DNA from: Mya arenaria
Lineage: Eukaryota > Mollusca > Bivalvia > Myida > Myidae
Assembly: GCF_026914265.1 (NCBI RefSeq)
Contig: NC_069124.1
Span: 10,612,723-10,676,722 of the forward strand
Reading direction: 5' to 3'
DNA length: 64,000 bases
Position 1 is the stretch's first letter; each line of letters begins with the position of its first letter. The notes beneath the pieces are model-generated. The model was not told the origin of the DNA, searched no databases, and saw nothing but the letters and a program-made list of their open reading frames with translations. The position numbers were made by a program, and so were the translations under genes. This document shows positions 24,156 through 36,449 of this stretch, one piece after another.

Positions 24156-27116
24156 TCTACAACGTGTACGCATACAGTAACTACATCCAGTCACCGAACT
24201 ACGGCTTCAACTATGACAAGTAACGTTTCCTGCAAGTCCAAATGGCACCAGTTTCTTAACCTAACTGAGTACAATATTTAAATAGTGTATATATCATTAA
24301 TGGACGGATAAATATCTTCTTCCATGTTTTTCTGAAATTTCATTATATTTCAAATATATCGCAAATATATTGTCAGTACATATAAAAGACTAATTGTGCT
24401 CACATTTAAATGTTGGAGAAATTACGCAAGTGCGATTCCTGCTCCAATACAACTTGTGTTTTGACCAATTATTTAATATTTCTAACCATTCTACACTGTA
24501 AGTTGTTAAAATAGTTTGACTAAATTAATTACTTCAGTCTTTCAGAGAAACTGGAACCCGGGTCGTATTTATAAAGCATATTAATGCAATTTTCACCTTA
24601 GCGGAAATGAGTATGATAATATGCAAGATAATGGTCACACTTATAAACACATATAAACACGCCTGTCAAGCATCTGTAAAAAGCTCCTAACCTAAGACTT
24701 AATTATACTTTAAAAGTCTGTAAAAGCGCATTCTTAGCAAATTGAATTGTGTTTTCATGTTACTATAGCAACTTGGACGAGTACTGGCTCCTAAAAAAGC
24801 CAGATGAGGGCGTGGCTATTGTCATAGAGATACAGGAAATGGACCTTGAGGTACATCCGGTTTGCGAGTATGACTACCTTGACATATACGACGGTATGTG
24901 TTTTAAGGAATATACGCATCATATGTTTGCGCAGCAAAACACCGCATTTTTTAATGTAGTCCAAATTGCTGACATCACGTCTTAACAATATCAATGCGCA
25001 ATGTTATAATAACCCCATGAATAAACATATTTCGTCGCTAAATACTAATTTATCATGCTATATAGCATGCCTTCTATTTACGTTAATCCAGTAATGTATA
25101 TAAATAGGGCTTTTAGCACTGCAACTTGATCTTTAAGGTCGTTCTCGACCCTGATTTTGATTTTAAGCTAGTGCCATGTGAAATCGGTATCTTGAGTCGA
25201 ATTCAACCCCTCGGGTCGAAAAGCAGTACAAATTCCTTTTATATATTCCGGGACACTTTGTCCTATATGATCGTAAAATGAGGTTCACACTTAATCTACT
25301 GTTGAATTATAAACTATTTAATTAGTTGATATGCATTAACAGTAGTCAAGTGTTTTAATATAGATCAGAACAATTATTATAATGGCCGAATATCATACAA
25401 AATGGCGACAACTGTCATATAGATACGTATGTATGTATAAGAAACGCCAAAAACAGCATGCCCATTTTTAATGTCGAAGTTATTAAGTTAAGAAATATTC
25501 TTTAGATAAATTGAATCAGTTAATTACATAATACGTATACACTGTCGCTTTATTAGTGTTAAAACGGCTAATGTACATGTACTGATTTTGTATGGTATTA
25601 TACGTATTATATCCACACTCTAGGTCCGTGCACAAGTTACCCTCGCCTGGACAGATTATGCGGCTCAGAGCGTGGCATCAGTTTTGTTGACGTCACCGGA
25701 AGTTACGTCCTCATTCATTTCCACACGGACAGCACTGTTCAGTATAGCGGATTCTCTCTCTTATATTATATGAGTAAGACCGTAAACTGTAGACCTACTC
25801 TCTAATTTTCTTCCACCCCAGATAAAAAGATCAAAATTTTGGCAATGCTGGAAATCCTCATAAAAGTACTAACCCTAACCTGTAGGTAAAAATTAATCTT
25901 CGTACATTTTTTTTCTTTACACTAGAGAAGTATGGAGAAAAAACCTTTTCCATGGCCGCTCGTGTAAGATAGGTTCATAGTGCCATGTTCTGTACACACC
26001 CTATAAGCTTGAGCTTGGATGAACCTATATTAAACGAGCGGCCATGGATGATACTTATAATCTTACAGTTCTTGGTGCAGTTTAAATAAAACCCTTAGTA
26101 GATATGAGTAAGAAATTAATCAATATGAGTGTCACAATTTCGTTGTTTGCTACATGTTTGAAAGAATTGAACTTAAGCCAGACTTTTAAATCACACATGA
26201 TATGTTGCATATAAAGAAAAAGTTACGACTAAATCCTTTTTAAACGACTCCCTGCCTTTTTAAAGTATTGAAATTGCCTTTTTATATGATTAATTTACAA
26301 CGATAATTTGGCGAAAGCGGTGATGGGGATTTTGTGTTTGTTGTTGTTTTTGTTGTTAAAATTTGTTTTAAGTGTATAAACCGTATGGCCGACAACAATA
26401 AATTTCAATTCTTAACAACATTCATTTAATCATCATTATACACCGAACTTACTTTTATGTTTTGTTGTATTGGTTTGTTTGTTGAAATCTTCTTTCAACA
26501 ATTTTCAGACTACGAACAAGACTTTACAAATTATAATCCTGACCAAGGGGCCTCGGAGGAGGAGGAAGAGGGGACTCCCGTCTGGGTCTACCCTGTCATA
26601 GCGGTCGGTGTTCTCTTCCTGCTTATAATAATTTCCGGCTGTGTCGCGGTTAGAATGTTAAACACCAGAAAAAGAAGGGTGGGGTCAGCAGCACGCCTAG
26701 TTTCTCCTCAAAAGAAACTAACAACTCACGAACTTCTAACGGAATTAAGGGGCAGATACGGCTCTAAAGATACGAGTTCTAAGATGAAATGGAAAAATGC
26801 AAATCACCCTCAGCCTAACCCTGCTGGTCCGGGTGTGAGCATTATCAACCGAGGAGGGCAGTCCCCCCATCCTGCCCCAGGGGCGTTCGGGCCAGGCGCT
26901 CAGCTCGACAACCCAGCCTATCCGCCAATGTTCCTGGGCGCTGGGGGTACATCTATGCCAGGAAATCAGCCTGTGGCCCCCGCACTTGTTCAGGGCTCCC
27001 AGGGTCCATCCGGGTACGTGGCGTCACAAATGCGCGTGTCGCCCGGAACCGTCCCTTCTCCGTTTCAGTACATGACCCCGTCAGAGGCCCGAGATAAGGG
27101 CTTCTACGGAAATTAA
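24156..27116 (+). CDS. CUB-domain single-pass membrane protein (3' four exons; 5' end not found)
   Basis: Exons 24156-24219, 24769-24893, 25624-25773 and 26509-27116 join in phase with GT-AG borders and give 314 visible residues. The first three make most of one CUB domain: IQSPNYGFNYDNN, then CEYDYLDIYDG, LCGSERGISFVDVTGSYV and the closing FHTDSTVQYSGFSLLYYM. Three of the usual four Cys are visible; the first is probably in a missing exon. The last exon gives an acidic linker, a transmembrane helix after GTPVWVYP, a basic stop-transfer (RKRR) and a Pro/Gly-rich cytoplasmic tail of about 150 residues. The tail has an NPAY motif at 26910-26921, of the NPxY type used for endocytic sorting or PTB-domain binding. 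CUB domains bind extracellular ligands, so a receptor or adhesion role is inferred. CUB plus tail NPxY recalls Neto-like proteins, but with one visible CUB the identity is open. Confidence 0.85.
25950..26047. repeat. Inverted repeat (hairpin) in CUB-gene intron
   Basis: Arms 25950-25978 and 26019-26047 start and end in CCATGGCCGCTCG / CGAGCGGCCATGG. They pair at about 26 of 29 positions around a ~40-nt loop. It may be a miniature foldback element. Confidence 0.8.
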
Positions 27117-27463
27117 TTAAGTGAAGAAAGACATTTTGAACGATTTATTTAATTGGAATAGTGGTAAAGAACAAATAGTTATTCTCAGTATTTAAATGGC
27201 AGTCAAACTGTACTTTCTAACTGATTTTATGATATATTATACAAATGTATTGTTGTATGAGCAGAGTGATATTTACAGTATTCTTAAATGTTTTATTTGT
27301 ATACAAAATAACAATGGTGTGCGATAAAATGTATTATGTAGATGTGTTAAAACGTGATAAACCTGTAAATGCACCGTGATATATGTGTGTGATATACAGT
27401 TATAATAAGTCGGAGTAGAGTGAAATGTATTGCCGTCCATTGTAATAGATTTTATATTTTTAA

Positions 27464-27469
27464 AATAAA
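27464..27469 (+). promoter_or_regulatory. Poly(A) signal of the CUB gene
   Basis: AATAAA lies about 350 nt after the TAA stop at 27114-27116. It is the first canonical hexamer I see in the 3' flank. Confidence 0.5.
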
Positions 27470-27636
27470 TACTCAGTTAAACAGATTTTAAACAAATGAA
27501 CAGCATGTACATGAAGCAAATGGAATCAGCCAGTCAGTGGATAAATGTCATGACCCATGTAGGCTTTCCAGCATTTTAACTTGTTCCTACTTTTAAAAAG
27601 ACCTCCGTTTATTGCCTACCACCATTTATTAGTGTG

Positions 27637-27755
27637 CGAATACACGTGATAAATTACGTCACAAATGCTCCTTTGGAAGGCAACATTTTGCTTCGAATGA
27701 TGCTTAAAACAAAGATAACTCTTTTTTTTCTTCACAATTTTAAATTAAACAAATG
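27637..27755. repeat. Dispersed repeat, copy 1
   Basis: A stretch with AATTACGTCACAAATGC, GGAAGGCAACATTTTGCTTC and AAAACAAAGATAACTC matches 49656-49780 over about 120 bp in the same orientation. Each copy lies a few hundred bp or less beyond the stop codon of an unrelated gene. The 80-codon frame across it (27634-27876) is not supported. Confidence 0.65.
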
Positions 27756-28500
27756 GAAATCTATGTCCCGCCTTCGTTTTAAACCTGTTTCCAAAATAAT
27801 GTTTAAACAGTGCTCCATCAGGCAGCGGTTTTGTGAAAAGATTTGTGGAAGAAACTTAATTTTTTGTCGCAGATAACCCTTTCTTTCTCCTTATATTTTG
27901 TGTTAAAAGCTCCTACATGTATTGTATTCCTACTTTTCTATGCGAGCCCATGGAATGATTATGTCACATGCAAATATGAGAAATAGTTGATGATAAATTA
28001 GTTCCTTTTGCAGTATTCTTTTTTTCGGATAAGGAATACAGTTTACCATCCACCATGTCTTGCTTTAAACATGGCAAAAACGTTAACGAGACGCGTGTGT
28101 TTTACATGAAAACAAAGTTTGAAATGATAAACAAAAATGGGATGTTTAGAGATTGAGTAAATGCAGAAATATAATAATAATAATAATAATATCAAAGGAA
28201 AGAAGTAGAGAAATTGGCATATCATGACCACAATAAGCTTTGATAATAGTATTAACATGAATGGCCAATATACCCAATGCTACAATCCGTTACAAGAATT
28301 GCATATAGCGAAGAACAAAAGATGTCCATTTAACTTTTCTCCAAGAACTCGCTTTCTCAAAATATTTAAAACAACAACAATAGTCTTTCAGGCCATAATA
28401 TAGGCGTCAGTTGGAAACATGCGGGTCTTCAACCACATTTTAGCCTAAAATGTTATAATTATGGGAACTACTTTTATGCGCAGTCACTCATACTCGCTTA
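27756..28500. other. Intergenic, nothing recognised
   Basis: Only a short (AAT)n run near 28172-28190 stands out. Confidence 0.4.
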
Positions 28501-28569
28501 CGTGTTAATCCGATCTGTCATTTTTCAGTTTAATTTTGTCCCGTCCAGACGTCCTGTATTTGACTTAAA

Positions 28570-28875
28570 ATGGCGGCATCAGAAAATGACGCTCGACCGA
28601 AGACAAAGGCTTCGCAAAAAGTTCAAAGGGCCTTGGATTCTCTAGTGGAGGAGAACAAGGAAATCCAAGAGGAGCTTGTGAATTTGACGCCGAAGAAGGA
28701 GACCTCTTACGACTCCCTGGACTCCCTGGTCCGTGAGCCCAAGGGAGCCAGCGGAGCAGGAGATGGGGGTCCCGCTCCCGATGTTATTGGTGTTAAGGAA
28801 TGTCACAGCCATGCTCCCCTCGTGCAGTATCAGCTTCACCCACAGTTGCAGGTTGTTAAACTAAAAACAAAATAA
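28570..28875 (+). CDS. Small hypothetical protein, 101 aa
   Basis: The ORF starts at AAAATGG, a good context, and its codon composition is much more balanced than the surrounding AT-rich DNA. The product is acidic and hydrophilic. Residues about 17-40 (VQRALDSLVEENKEIQEELV) look like a short coiled coil, followed by a Ser/Asp-rich stretch and a Gly/Pro-rich stretch. A TTTTTCAG tract about 40 nt upstream could be the acceptor of a 5' UTR intron. A CAG|GTTGTT near 28850 could be a donor, in which case this is a first coding exon rather than a whole gene. No family was recognised and no signal peptide or membrane segment is seen. Confidence 0.5.
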   Translation: MAASENDARPKTKASQKVQRALDSLVEENKEIQEELVNLTPKKETSYDSLDSLVREPKGASGAGDGGPAPDVIGVKECHSHAPLVQYQLHPQLQVVKLKTK

Positions 28876-28879
28876 TGTA

Positions 28880-29440
28880 AATGTGCCCAGGGATGGTTAT
28901 ATGTATTTTGTACTGAGTCTTTGGCAATTACAGAACAATGTATCGATGTAGTCTTTTATGTGATACGGAGATATGCAGGACCTTCTTCCAAGTATCCCAG
29001 AACCGGTCTCTCTCCTACAGAAAATATGATTTTATAGTATCAAGATTATGATATAACACCCATTAGATTGCGAGAAGGTTTTGTCAAAGTATACAGATCG
29101 TTAATTTAAAAATTACTTCAACTATAGTTTGAACTACATGTATCTCTTTATTATTTATTTTTTAGACTTTGGAAATCTTCCATATAAAGGGCAAATTATG
29201 TTTTAAGAGGTATCGAACCGGAAACAAACATTATTTTGTACGCCTAAGCGTAAAGATATGCATGCAATCCGGAATTGAATTGAGAGACCGTATATTTACA
29301 TCGGCAGCCTTTAATGTATTTCCTTTTATTCGCTGTCTTAAACACTAAGTAGCCAAGCAAATGAACACAAATTCTGTTTTGTCTAAGTTAAATATTAAAC
29401 AAAACTTCTGTTGTATCAAATTTTAGTTAAAATTAGTTTC
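28880..29440. other. Intergenic, nothing recognised
   Basis: AT-rich DNA without coding or repeat signal that I can support. Confidence 0.4.
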
Positions 29441-29448
29441 ATATGCTA

Positions 29449-29590
29449 GGTTACAGCGCCGGTGGAAACATTGCAGCCGCTGTGTTCGTTTATATTACCA
29501 ACGACGTCAGTCTTCTAAAAGACACCTTCCGGTGTGTAACATTGATATATTCAGCATACCGGAACTACAAATACGGCCCTTAATTCCCCT
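29449..29590 (+). pseudogene. Fossil of arylacetamide deacetylase-like exon 6
   Basis: The translation from 29454 runs through GYSAGGNIAAAV, YITND, TFRCVTLIYSA and YRNYKYGP and then hits TAA. It aligns with the start of exon 6 of the deacetylase gene at 48877, which has GDSAGGNLAAAV, ITNDDELP, PFRFVTLVYPA and YQNYAYGP. Differences show loss of function: the motif Asp before the catalytic Ser is Tyr, about ten residues between YPA and the YQNY segment are missing, and the frame stops at the YGP position. No flanking exons are visible, so only this fragment of a duplicated gene survives. Confidence 0.85.
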
Positions 29591-30690
29591 ACAAAAGCTG
29601 AAGAAAACTGCAGCACATATTCATACTAATTAAAAAGCTTTATAAAATAAGTACAAACAATTTCAACTTTTGTTATTTTTATATTAATTTATGAATTTAA
29701 CACAGTTATTATCATGCTTTTTGGACGGTGCCCCTCAGGGCCCGTCCTAAGTAGGCACATCAGCCGATCAAACTACAAACCAAAGCACGCCAGTGCGCTC
29801 AGTAAATAGTTCGCATCATTGTTTTGAATACACAGCTGATTTAAAGTGGCTGTTACATAGTTTTTTTCTAAAATATCTGGGCAAATAGTGAGAGAAGTGG
29901 GTCATGTATAATATATTGACAATTAGTACTGAAATCAAATATTTATATTGATAAATCATTTCGCCAATATTGACTACTTCATGGCAATAGTTCCACTACA
30001 TTACTACAAAAATGCATTCGGAACTCCTCGGCCATTTTACTGTATCGATAAAAATAAATCCGTAAATGTTTCGAACTGAATACTGAAGTACATTGTTGCT
30101 AAACATAATTAATTCAATACTTTGAACTATCGAAATATGTTAAAATATATATCATACTGAAGACTCTTTAAGTAGAATCATCAAAATATGATGTGTTAAT
30201 GGCATGACCCAAAATGACCCGGTTTATCCAAGATGGCGGATGAATCAACACATGTCCGTGGAATTTCCGATGTCAAATCGGATTTAAGGCATCACACTCG
30301 AGTTTTACAATGGCTTGTTAGTGCTAAAAAGGAGAATTAAAAATAATTAATTGAAGAACATCATCACCTTGTGGTCAAATTGGCTGAATTTAACGCAATA
30401 CAATTAATGACTGATATACATCTGGTGAAAGGTCACCCACTACTAAAAAAGTAAGTTGCAGTTAAACACGGAAATACAAACTTAGTGAAAATCCAAAAAA
30501 CAATGACGTCGTTTTGCTTCGTGCCATTAGTAGATGTTAATAATTGTTGCAAATATTGATGTGAAAAATAATGATAATATAAATAACTCGAAACAACTTG
30601 CATCTGCGTCACAGTTGTCATCTTTCTGCATAAAACATACATTACAGTACAGTAGGTACTTCAGATTTTCTTTAAAATTGTGATATTAAT
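29591..30690. other. Intergenic, with a short GC-rich hairpin at 29723-29747
   Basis: No gene is seen. GGACGG at 29723 pairs with CCGTCC ending at 29747, and GCCC with GGGC inside it, around a CTCA loop. Confidence 0.4.
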
Positions 30691-31005
30691 GCACCAGTCA
30701 ATTGTAACCACGGCCACCCCATGTCCGGGGATATACGGGGAATAGCGGGTGAAATGGGTCGTGTTTATGCTTGTCAGGTGGCCCCACATTGCCGGGTGAA
30801 TGCGGCGGTTTTGTCTGTTTTAAATACAGCGGGTAATTGGCCTTGCCTAGAGTCCCCGGGGTGCAGGGACTTTGGTGGGGATTTTACCAACTGTTTCGTC
30901 TCCGCATGGCATGGAATTTAGCCGGTGTTGGCTGTACTGAAAGTCCAAGTCCCCGCTATTCCCAAGATCTGGGGGTGGGCGTGGTTACAATTGACTGACC
31001 AGTGC
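30691..31005. mobile_element. Foldback/MITE-like element, ~315 bp
   Basis: The ends are inverted: GTCAATTGTAACCACG at 30697 pairs with CGTGGTTACAATTGAC ending at 30995. Further inside, GGGGAATAGCGGG pairs with CCCGCTATTCCC. The interior is GC-richer than its flanks. The two small frames inside (30721 and 30925) are not genes. Confidence 0.75.
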
Positions 31006-31913
31006 ATAATTTGGTTCCCTTTATGCCATGTTGATCTGATTCATACCATAGTAAAATATTTTCTTCAACTGTTACAACACTTCAATATTAAACATTGCAT
31101 TGCAAAATAGGAACACGAAAGTTTCACATAATTTATCTTGAGCCAAATATCTATCTTGAGCCAAATATCATTGTTTAATCACACCAGTGTGTATAATTAC
31201 ACAAGTGTTTCATTAAACACTTATATTCCAATCAGCTTCTGTCAACATAGCATTGCCATTTTGGACCTATCTAGCTGATGCGCGTCATCTTGAAGCTCAA
31301 TATACATCAAGTCGAAAATTATAGATGTGTTCACTATGTGACGTGCCATATCAAAAATGGTAAAAAATCATTCAATGTACAATTATTTGAACTAAATAAA
31401 CTTAGTGCTTGAAATGTCATTCTTGGCTAGGAGAAAAAGTTGGATGTGGACATGAAGACTCGCCAAAACAAAACTTGTCCAAGACTCTGAAGTTGCTGTT
31501 TATTTGGACTAGTCAAGTATTAAACTTTTCAACAAGATAAAGTTACTATAAATGATCCTGGCATTAGGACACGGAGCTAGCCTGTCTGTATTATCTGGAT
31601 GGTGCTAAGCCCCTGGTGAGCCTTAAATGCCTTGATTTGAAATCTGCGACTTATTATTCTCTATCATTGTCTACACATTTTTCAGGTAAGTGTACATTAC
31701 TGTATTTTCTTGTATGTTAAAATTAACAATGGTAAATGATAATGCATAACTTAATTGTGCATGCTGGGGATATCAATATTGTATACATGCATATAGCTTT
31801 ACGGATATTTACAGTGTTTAAATAGCTCAAAAGGGTCTTACTCAATGAAAAAAAAAAATCAAAATACTAGAATGTAGACAGGATTTTGACATTTTTTGGC
31901 AATTAATTAAATT
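31006..31913. other. Intergenic, nothing recognised
   Basis: No exon or structured element is supported. Confidence 0.4.
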
Positions 31914-32208
31914 CAAGGGTGTAGCCAGGCTGTACTAAATGTGAGAGGCTATGGGATGGGGAATCCCTGTAACCGTAGGAGGTTAAGGGGGGGCTGCTCC
32001 CCACGGAAATTATTTAAGTGATTTTTAAGGCTGTGTTAGCTATCTAGCACAGAGAAACAATGCTTTCTATAGCTGATCTACCCTTTAAGGTTTTATTCTG
32101 ATGTCAAAACATAACCCTCGACTTTGATGCCATGTTTGACCATTTTTTTTCCTTTTTCAAATTGATTTTACGCATGTGCGTAAGTGTGTAACGCTGGCTA
32201 CGCCCCTG
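31914..32208. mobile_element. hAT-like MITE, ~295 bp
   Basis: The left end CAAGGGTGTAGCCAG and the right end CTGGCTACGCCCCTG form imperfect inverted repeats. The right end read in reverse starts CAGGGGCGTAGCCAG, a form typical of hAT-type termini. No coding capacity. A clean 8-bp target duplication is not visible. Confidence 0.6.
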
Positions 32209-32901
32209 AAATTGTTCTGTTGCAATTTTGGGCAAATCATTCTCATTGGTATGCCTATCAAGCATCAAACATGTATGTCTAAAAAAGGTCAATAAAAACA
32301 AGCCATATTACTGAAATGTTCAAGGTCAACAGATCCCTTCAGAGAAAATCATGCATAACCCTTTTATATTCATATATTCTCCCTTCAAACAGAGACCTGG
32401 TATGTTAATTTGCATATTTAATCCAGGACATCCACATACTATGAATGCACTTCCCCCTTTGGCAGAATATTACATTACCCTTATTCGTTATTTCAATTTA
32501 TTTCCGAAGACAGCATGAACTTTTATAGAAAAGGAGTGTCAGTAATTTAGTCTGACAGCCTGTGATTTTTTTTCAGAAGGAAATATTGCAATTTTAACAT
32601 GGCCATGTTTTGACATGCTTGCACAGTGTGTGAATTGATCAAAATTGTGCTTGGTTAATTTTGTGCTAATGCGTATATCTTGGACTTGACATATTTCTTA
32701 GTTACCACATGGCTTGTTCCAAAGGGTAAAGCATTTGGAAATGTCAGTTCTAACCTGATAAATATGAAATTCTTTTCCTTAATTCAATTTTGATATTTTC
32801 AAAACACCCTCTGTTTTAAAAACTTGTTTTAATAGATGTTTATGGATAAGAAGACTCTTAATTTGAACATCAACTTGTTTAGACTAAGAAATAATGAGCC
32901 C
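32209..32901. other. Intergenic, nothing recognised
   Basis: AT-rich DNA without supported features. Confidence 0.4.
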
Positions 32902-33269
32902 TTAAAGCTGCACTCCCACAGATTGACTATTTTAACAGCTTCTTTTATTTTTTGTTTTGGAAAGAGCAAATTATTGCGTAAATATATATGTGCAAACCAA
33001 TAATAAGATATCTGACAAAATATCAGATCTTAGATTTTCATATTTATGTTCAAAAATTGATGCTTAGTGGCTTAAACTGATACTAACGGTTAAAGAAAAA
33101 ATGCATAAAACATCATAATTTGAACTTAAGTATAAAAATCTATGATCTGATTTTTTGTCAGCAGTCTTATATTACTGGTTTCCATGGATTTTCGCAAAAA
33201 AATGGCTCGTTCGAAGATAAAAAATAAAGAAGTTGTCAATACTTTCAATCTGTGTGAGTGCAGCTTTAA
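32902..33269. mobile_element. Palindromic MITE, copy 1
   Basis: Starts TTAAAGCTGCACTCCCACAG and ends in the near-complement CTGTGTGAGTGCAGCTTTAA. The two halves are complementary along most of the 368 bp. It is the same family as 43139-43500. No protein is encoded. Confidence 0.88.
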
Positions 33270-34500
33270 CACCAAAAATAGAATAAACCTACAATTAAGC
33301 AAATGAAATTTCAGATAGGCATAAATGAAGTGCTATCCTTAATCATTAACAATTTCATTCTTCAAGTTTGGTTTTTCCTCAGCCTACTGTCACTCATCTG
33401 ATGCACAATCCCTGCATAAGATTTTACGTCGACAATGAATTAGACAATGAGGTTGTTTTCTAAGTCAATTAAATGACCTAAAGTAACTAGCTTAATGATT
33501 AAGGCGGGCTCATTATCATCAATCACTCCACCCATTCTGAATAATGTTTATTCATAAAGATTTTATTTTTTTCGTGTTTTTTATTTACTTGTATACTTTA
33601 TATCCAGTTAAATACAGCCATCACACATTTTTCTCTCCTAAATACACATGGGGATATCAATATAACATTGGTCTATTTCTATTGGTCAAAAAATGTCACG
33701 ACTCCAATATTTATGAAACACCGCTGTTGGTCAAGGACAGGTCACGCGGTGACACCACATTTTTCCATTTTCCAAATTTAAATTACAACAAAATGGCGTC
33801 TTTATTCGGATTTGATGAATATTTCAATGAATAAATAAAACATTTAAACAGGAGAACAGGTTGTCAACGTTATACTTACATTACGGGGTTAGTAGGTGAC
33901 ATAGTATTGGAAATATGGGGGGCAAGAATCCATATTTAGGTTCGAGCTTCACTCCACCGCAATATGGTTTCCTTTACATTGAATATCCCATATCGCGGGT
34001 TACCTACTGATCATGGAACTTATAGTATCCTTCCACATGTTTTTAAACAAATTCATAGAAAAGAATGTTTTTTTTTCAAATGACAATTTGTCATTTTGTA
34101 TTCATTGTGATGAAAAATTGTAAAATTAAATTTCCAACCAATTCTTAAGAGTAAAATGTGATATTTATCTTATCTCCTGATAAAAACTTTCAATCACGTT
34201 GGGTACTGAATGGGGTACTATATATTGGTTTAAATAGGACATGACGTCATGAACACAAAGTAATCTATGACTTCACTTACCGGTGACCATTATGATGTCA
34301 CAATTAAAAAGAGTTTAGTTTTTTGTTGTTATTCCTTTCTGCTGTACTTGATATCACCTTTATATGTATTCGTCTTACAAACAGTGTGAGAATGATCGCA
34401 TGATTCTTTGGTTTGAAATTTTTCCTAATACAAATTTTTGCAATGCATGCTTGTAGTGCAGAGAATAGCATCGCTTTAATGGTACATGTATCCTGTTTTT
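33270..34500. other. Intergenic; weak small-exon and hairpin candidates
   Basis: A 96-codon frame (33544-33834) ends with AAAATGGCG near 33792 followed by 13 codons and a stop; a first exon is conceivable but unsupported. At 33887-34010 the ends AGTAGGTGAC and GTTACCTACT are inverted, which suggests a small degenerate foldback element. Confidence 0.3.
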
Positions 34501-36440
34501 AGCTCGACTATTCGAAGAATATGGAGAGCTATACTACTCACCCAAGCGTCGGCGTCACACCTTGGTTAAGGTTTTGCATGTAAGCACCTTTAAGTCATTA
34601 TCTCAGCAAATACATCATGTATTGCATTGAAACTTTAAATATGTATTCCCAACTATCTAACCTACTAAATTAATGAAGTTTTTGACCTAATTATTTTTTA
34701 GAGCTATAATATTTTAGACAGTTTTGAAAACAATATTTAATGTTGTCTTTTGATGACCTAGATTGTGGCCTTTTGACACACATTAAAATTTGAAGCTTCA
34801 GCCATGAAGACCATTGATTCGAAATCAAAAATCAAAATTGTGCTTTGATAACGTTGTCCTTTCGACATACTTTCCTATTTTTAAGCTACTTCAATGAAAG
34901 TTTTTTAGTACAGTTTTCAAAACAAAAAGCAATGTTGTGCTTTGATGACATAGAATATGATTGTTGACATACATTCTATTTTTGAAGCAACAGCAAAGAA
35001 ATTTAGACCATGTGTATAACTTTTAAAACAAATATCAATATTGTACTTGGATAACCTTGATAATTACCGTTTGACCATCTTTTCTATTCTAAGGTACGGC
35101 AACGAAAGTTCGGTAAGTTTTGCAAAACAATTATCAATGTTGTCCTCAGATCTCTTTACTGTGACCTTTTGACCCTCTTTCATAAAATGTACTGCTTTAA
35201 GAATAATTATAAATGTTGTGTTTGGCTAACCATGATTGTGATATTTTCACTTACTTTTTTATTTTTGTGGCCTCTGCAATAAAATGTTGCTATGTTTGGA
35301 AATTCATCATTGTTGTTCTCGGGTTCCTTTAAAGGGACTGTACACCAGATTGTCACCATTTTTTTTTCCCTGTAACGCAACTCAGGACAATTATTTAATA
35401 GAATGTGTTAAGCTTTGAATCATAATTATAGAGAAAGGACCAAAATGTAAAAAAATAGCAGTCCAGTGTTGTTTCCACTTTGCTACAAAGGCTTACTCCA
35501 AACGGGTGGTATTTTTAAGCTATATACCTTCGTAGACATACCCAGTAATATTTTTAATGGAAAAATACAAAATCACTGCTTAGCTAAAATAAATTGTAAA
35601 CTATGTGGTACTTCAGTTAGTAAGATTCAATGCATTGTACACATTAATACCAAGTTTATGTCAGTTTTCGACAATTGTTTTTCTTGCAGATTGATCATCT
35701 TGTGCACAGTTGCTTCAGCTAAGGCCTACGTTTTTAATTTTGAGTACAACATTGAACTTTGGACCATGTATACTGTTTTAAAAACATCTGTTAATGTTAT
35801 GCTTCAGTTATCTTGATTGTGTCCTTTTGGCGTATTTGTTATGCAACTGGAATGAAATTTTGACTATGAAGTAGTTCTGCAAACAAACATTAACGATGAT
35901 ATTATCAGGTGACCTTTTCATCAACTTTTCAAAGCTACAGCATTAAGATGAATAATTGTTTGGAAAATAAATATCAAGCTTAGATATTTGGTTTGCAGCA
36001 TTGTCTAATTGTCCTCACCTAAGAGTGTTCAAATTATGCTTCTATATTCAAGATTAGGTTCCGATAATTTTCGGTTTATAAGAGAAAGGACTTTGTTCTA
36101 TACTTGCAGCAGACCGAACAATGTCACCGTCCATCAGCACTTTCAGTGCTTTGATTATATTTGGCTTCAACCTTTTAACAAATTGTTACATATGGTATAA
36201 GAAACCGATCCCAGCTACGAATGGAAATAACACAGACATTTCATTAATTCCAAACACTTGTGTTTGGGAATGGTATATTCTGGACTTTTTCACCAAGAGC
36301 AGATCAATCTCTGTATGAGTGCCTTCCGTGATGCATGTAGTAATCACATCGTGTGTCGTTTAATATTAATGATGTCTGCATGTCTACGACACTATTGTAC
36401 TCAGATATTGTCGAATTTGGTTTAAGACACATGATAATAT
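34501..36440 (+). mobile_element. Long degenerate bivalve interspersed repeat with internal ~100-bp tandem structure
   Basis: Begins AGCTCGACTATTCGAAGAAT with a GGAGAGCTATACTACTCACC segment, which I recognise as a very common bivalve repeat start. Inside, a ~100-bp motif recurs in diverged form (TGTTGTC.TTTGATGACCT, then CCTTTTGAC.TACTTT, then AAGCTACAGCAATGAAA) near 34737, 34834, 34931, 35035, 35136, 35210, 35793 and 35890. The right end (36285-36350) has TGGACTTTTTCACCAAG, GATCAATCT and GTAATCACAT and matches 57190-57260. The 116-codon frame inside (35466-35816) is a by-product. Mobility type unknown. Confidence 0.6.
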
Positions 36441-36449
36441 CTGGCTGAA

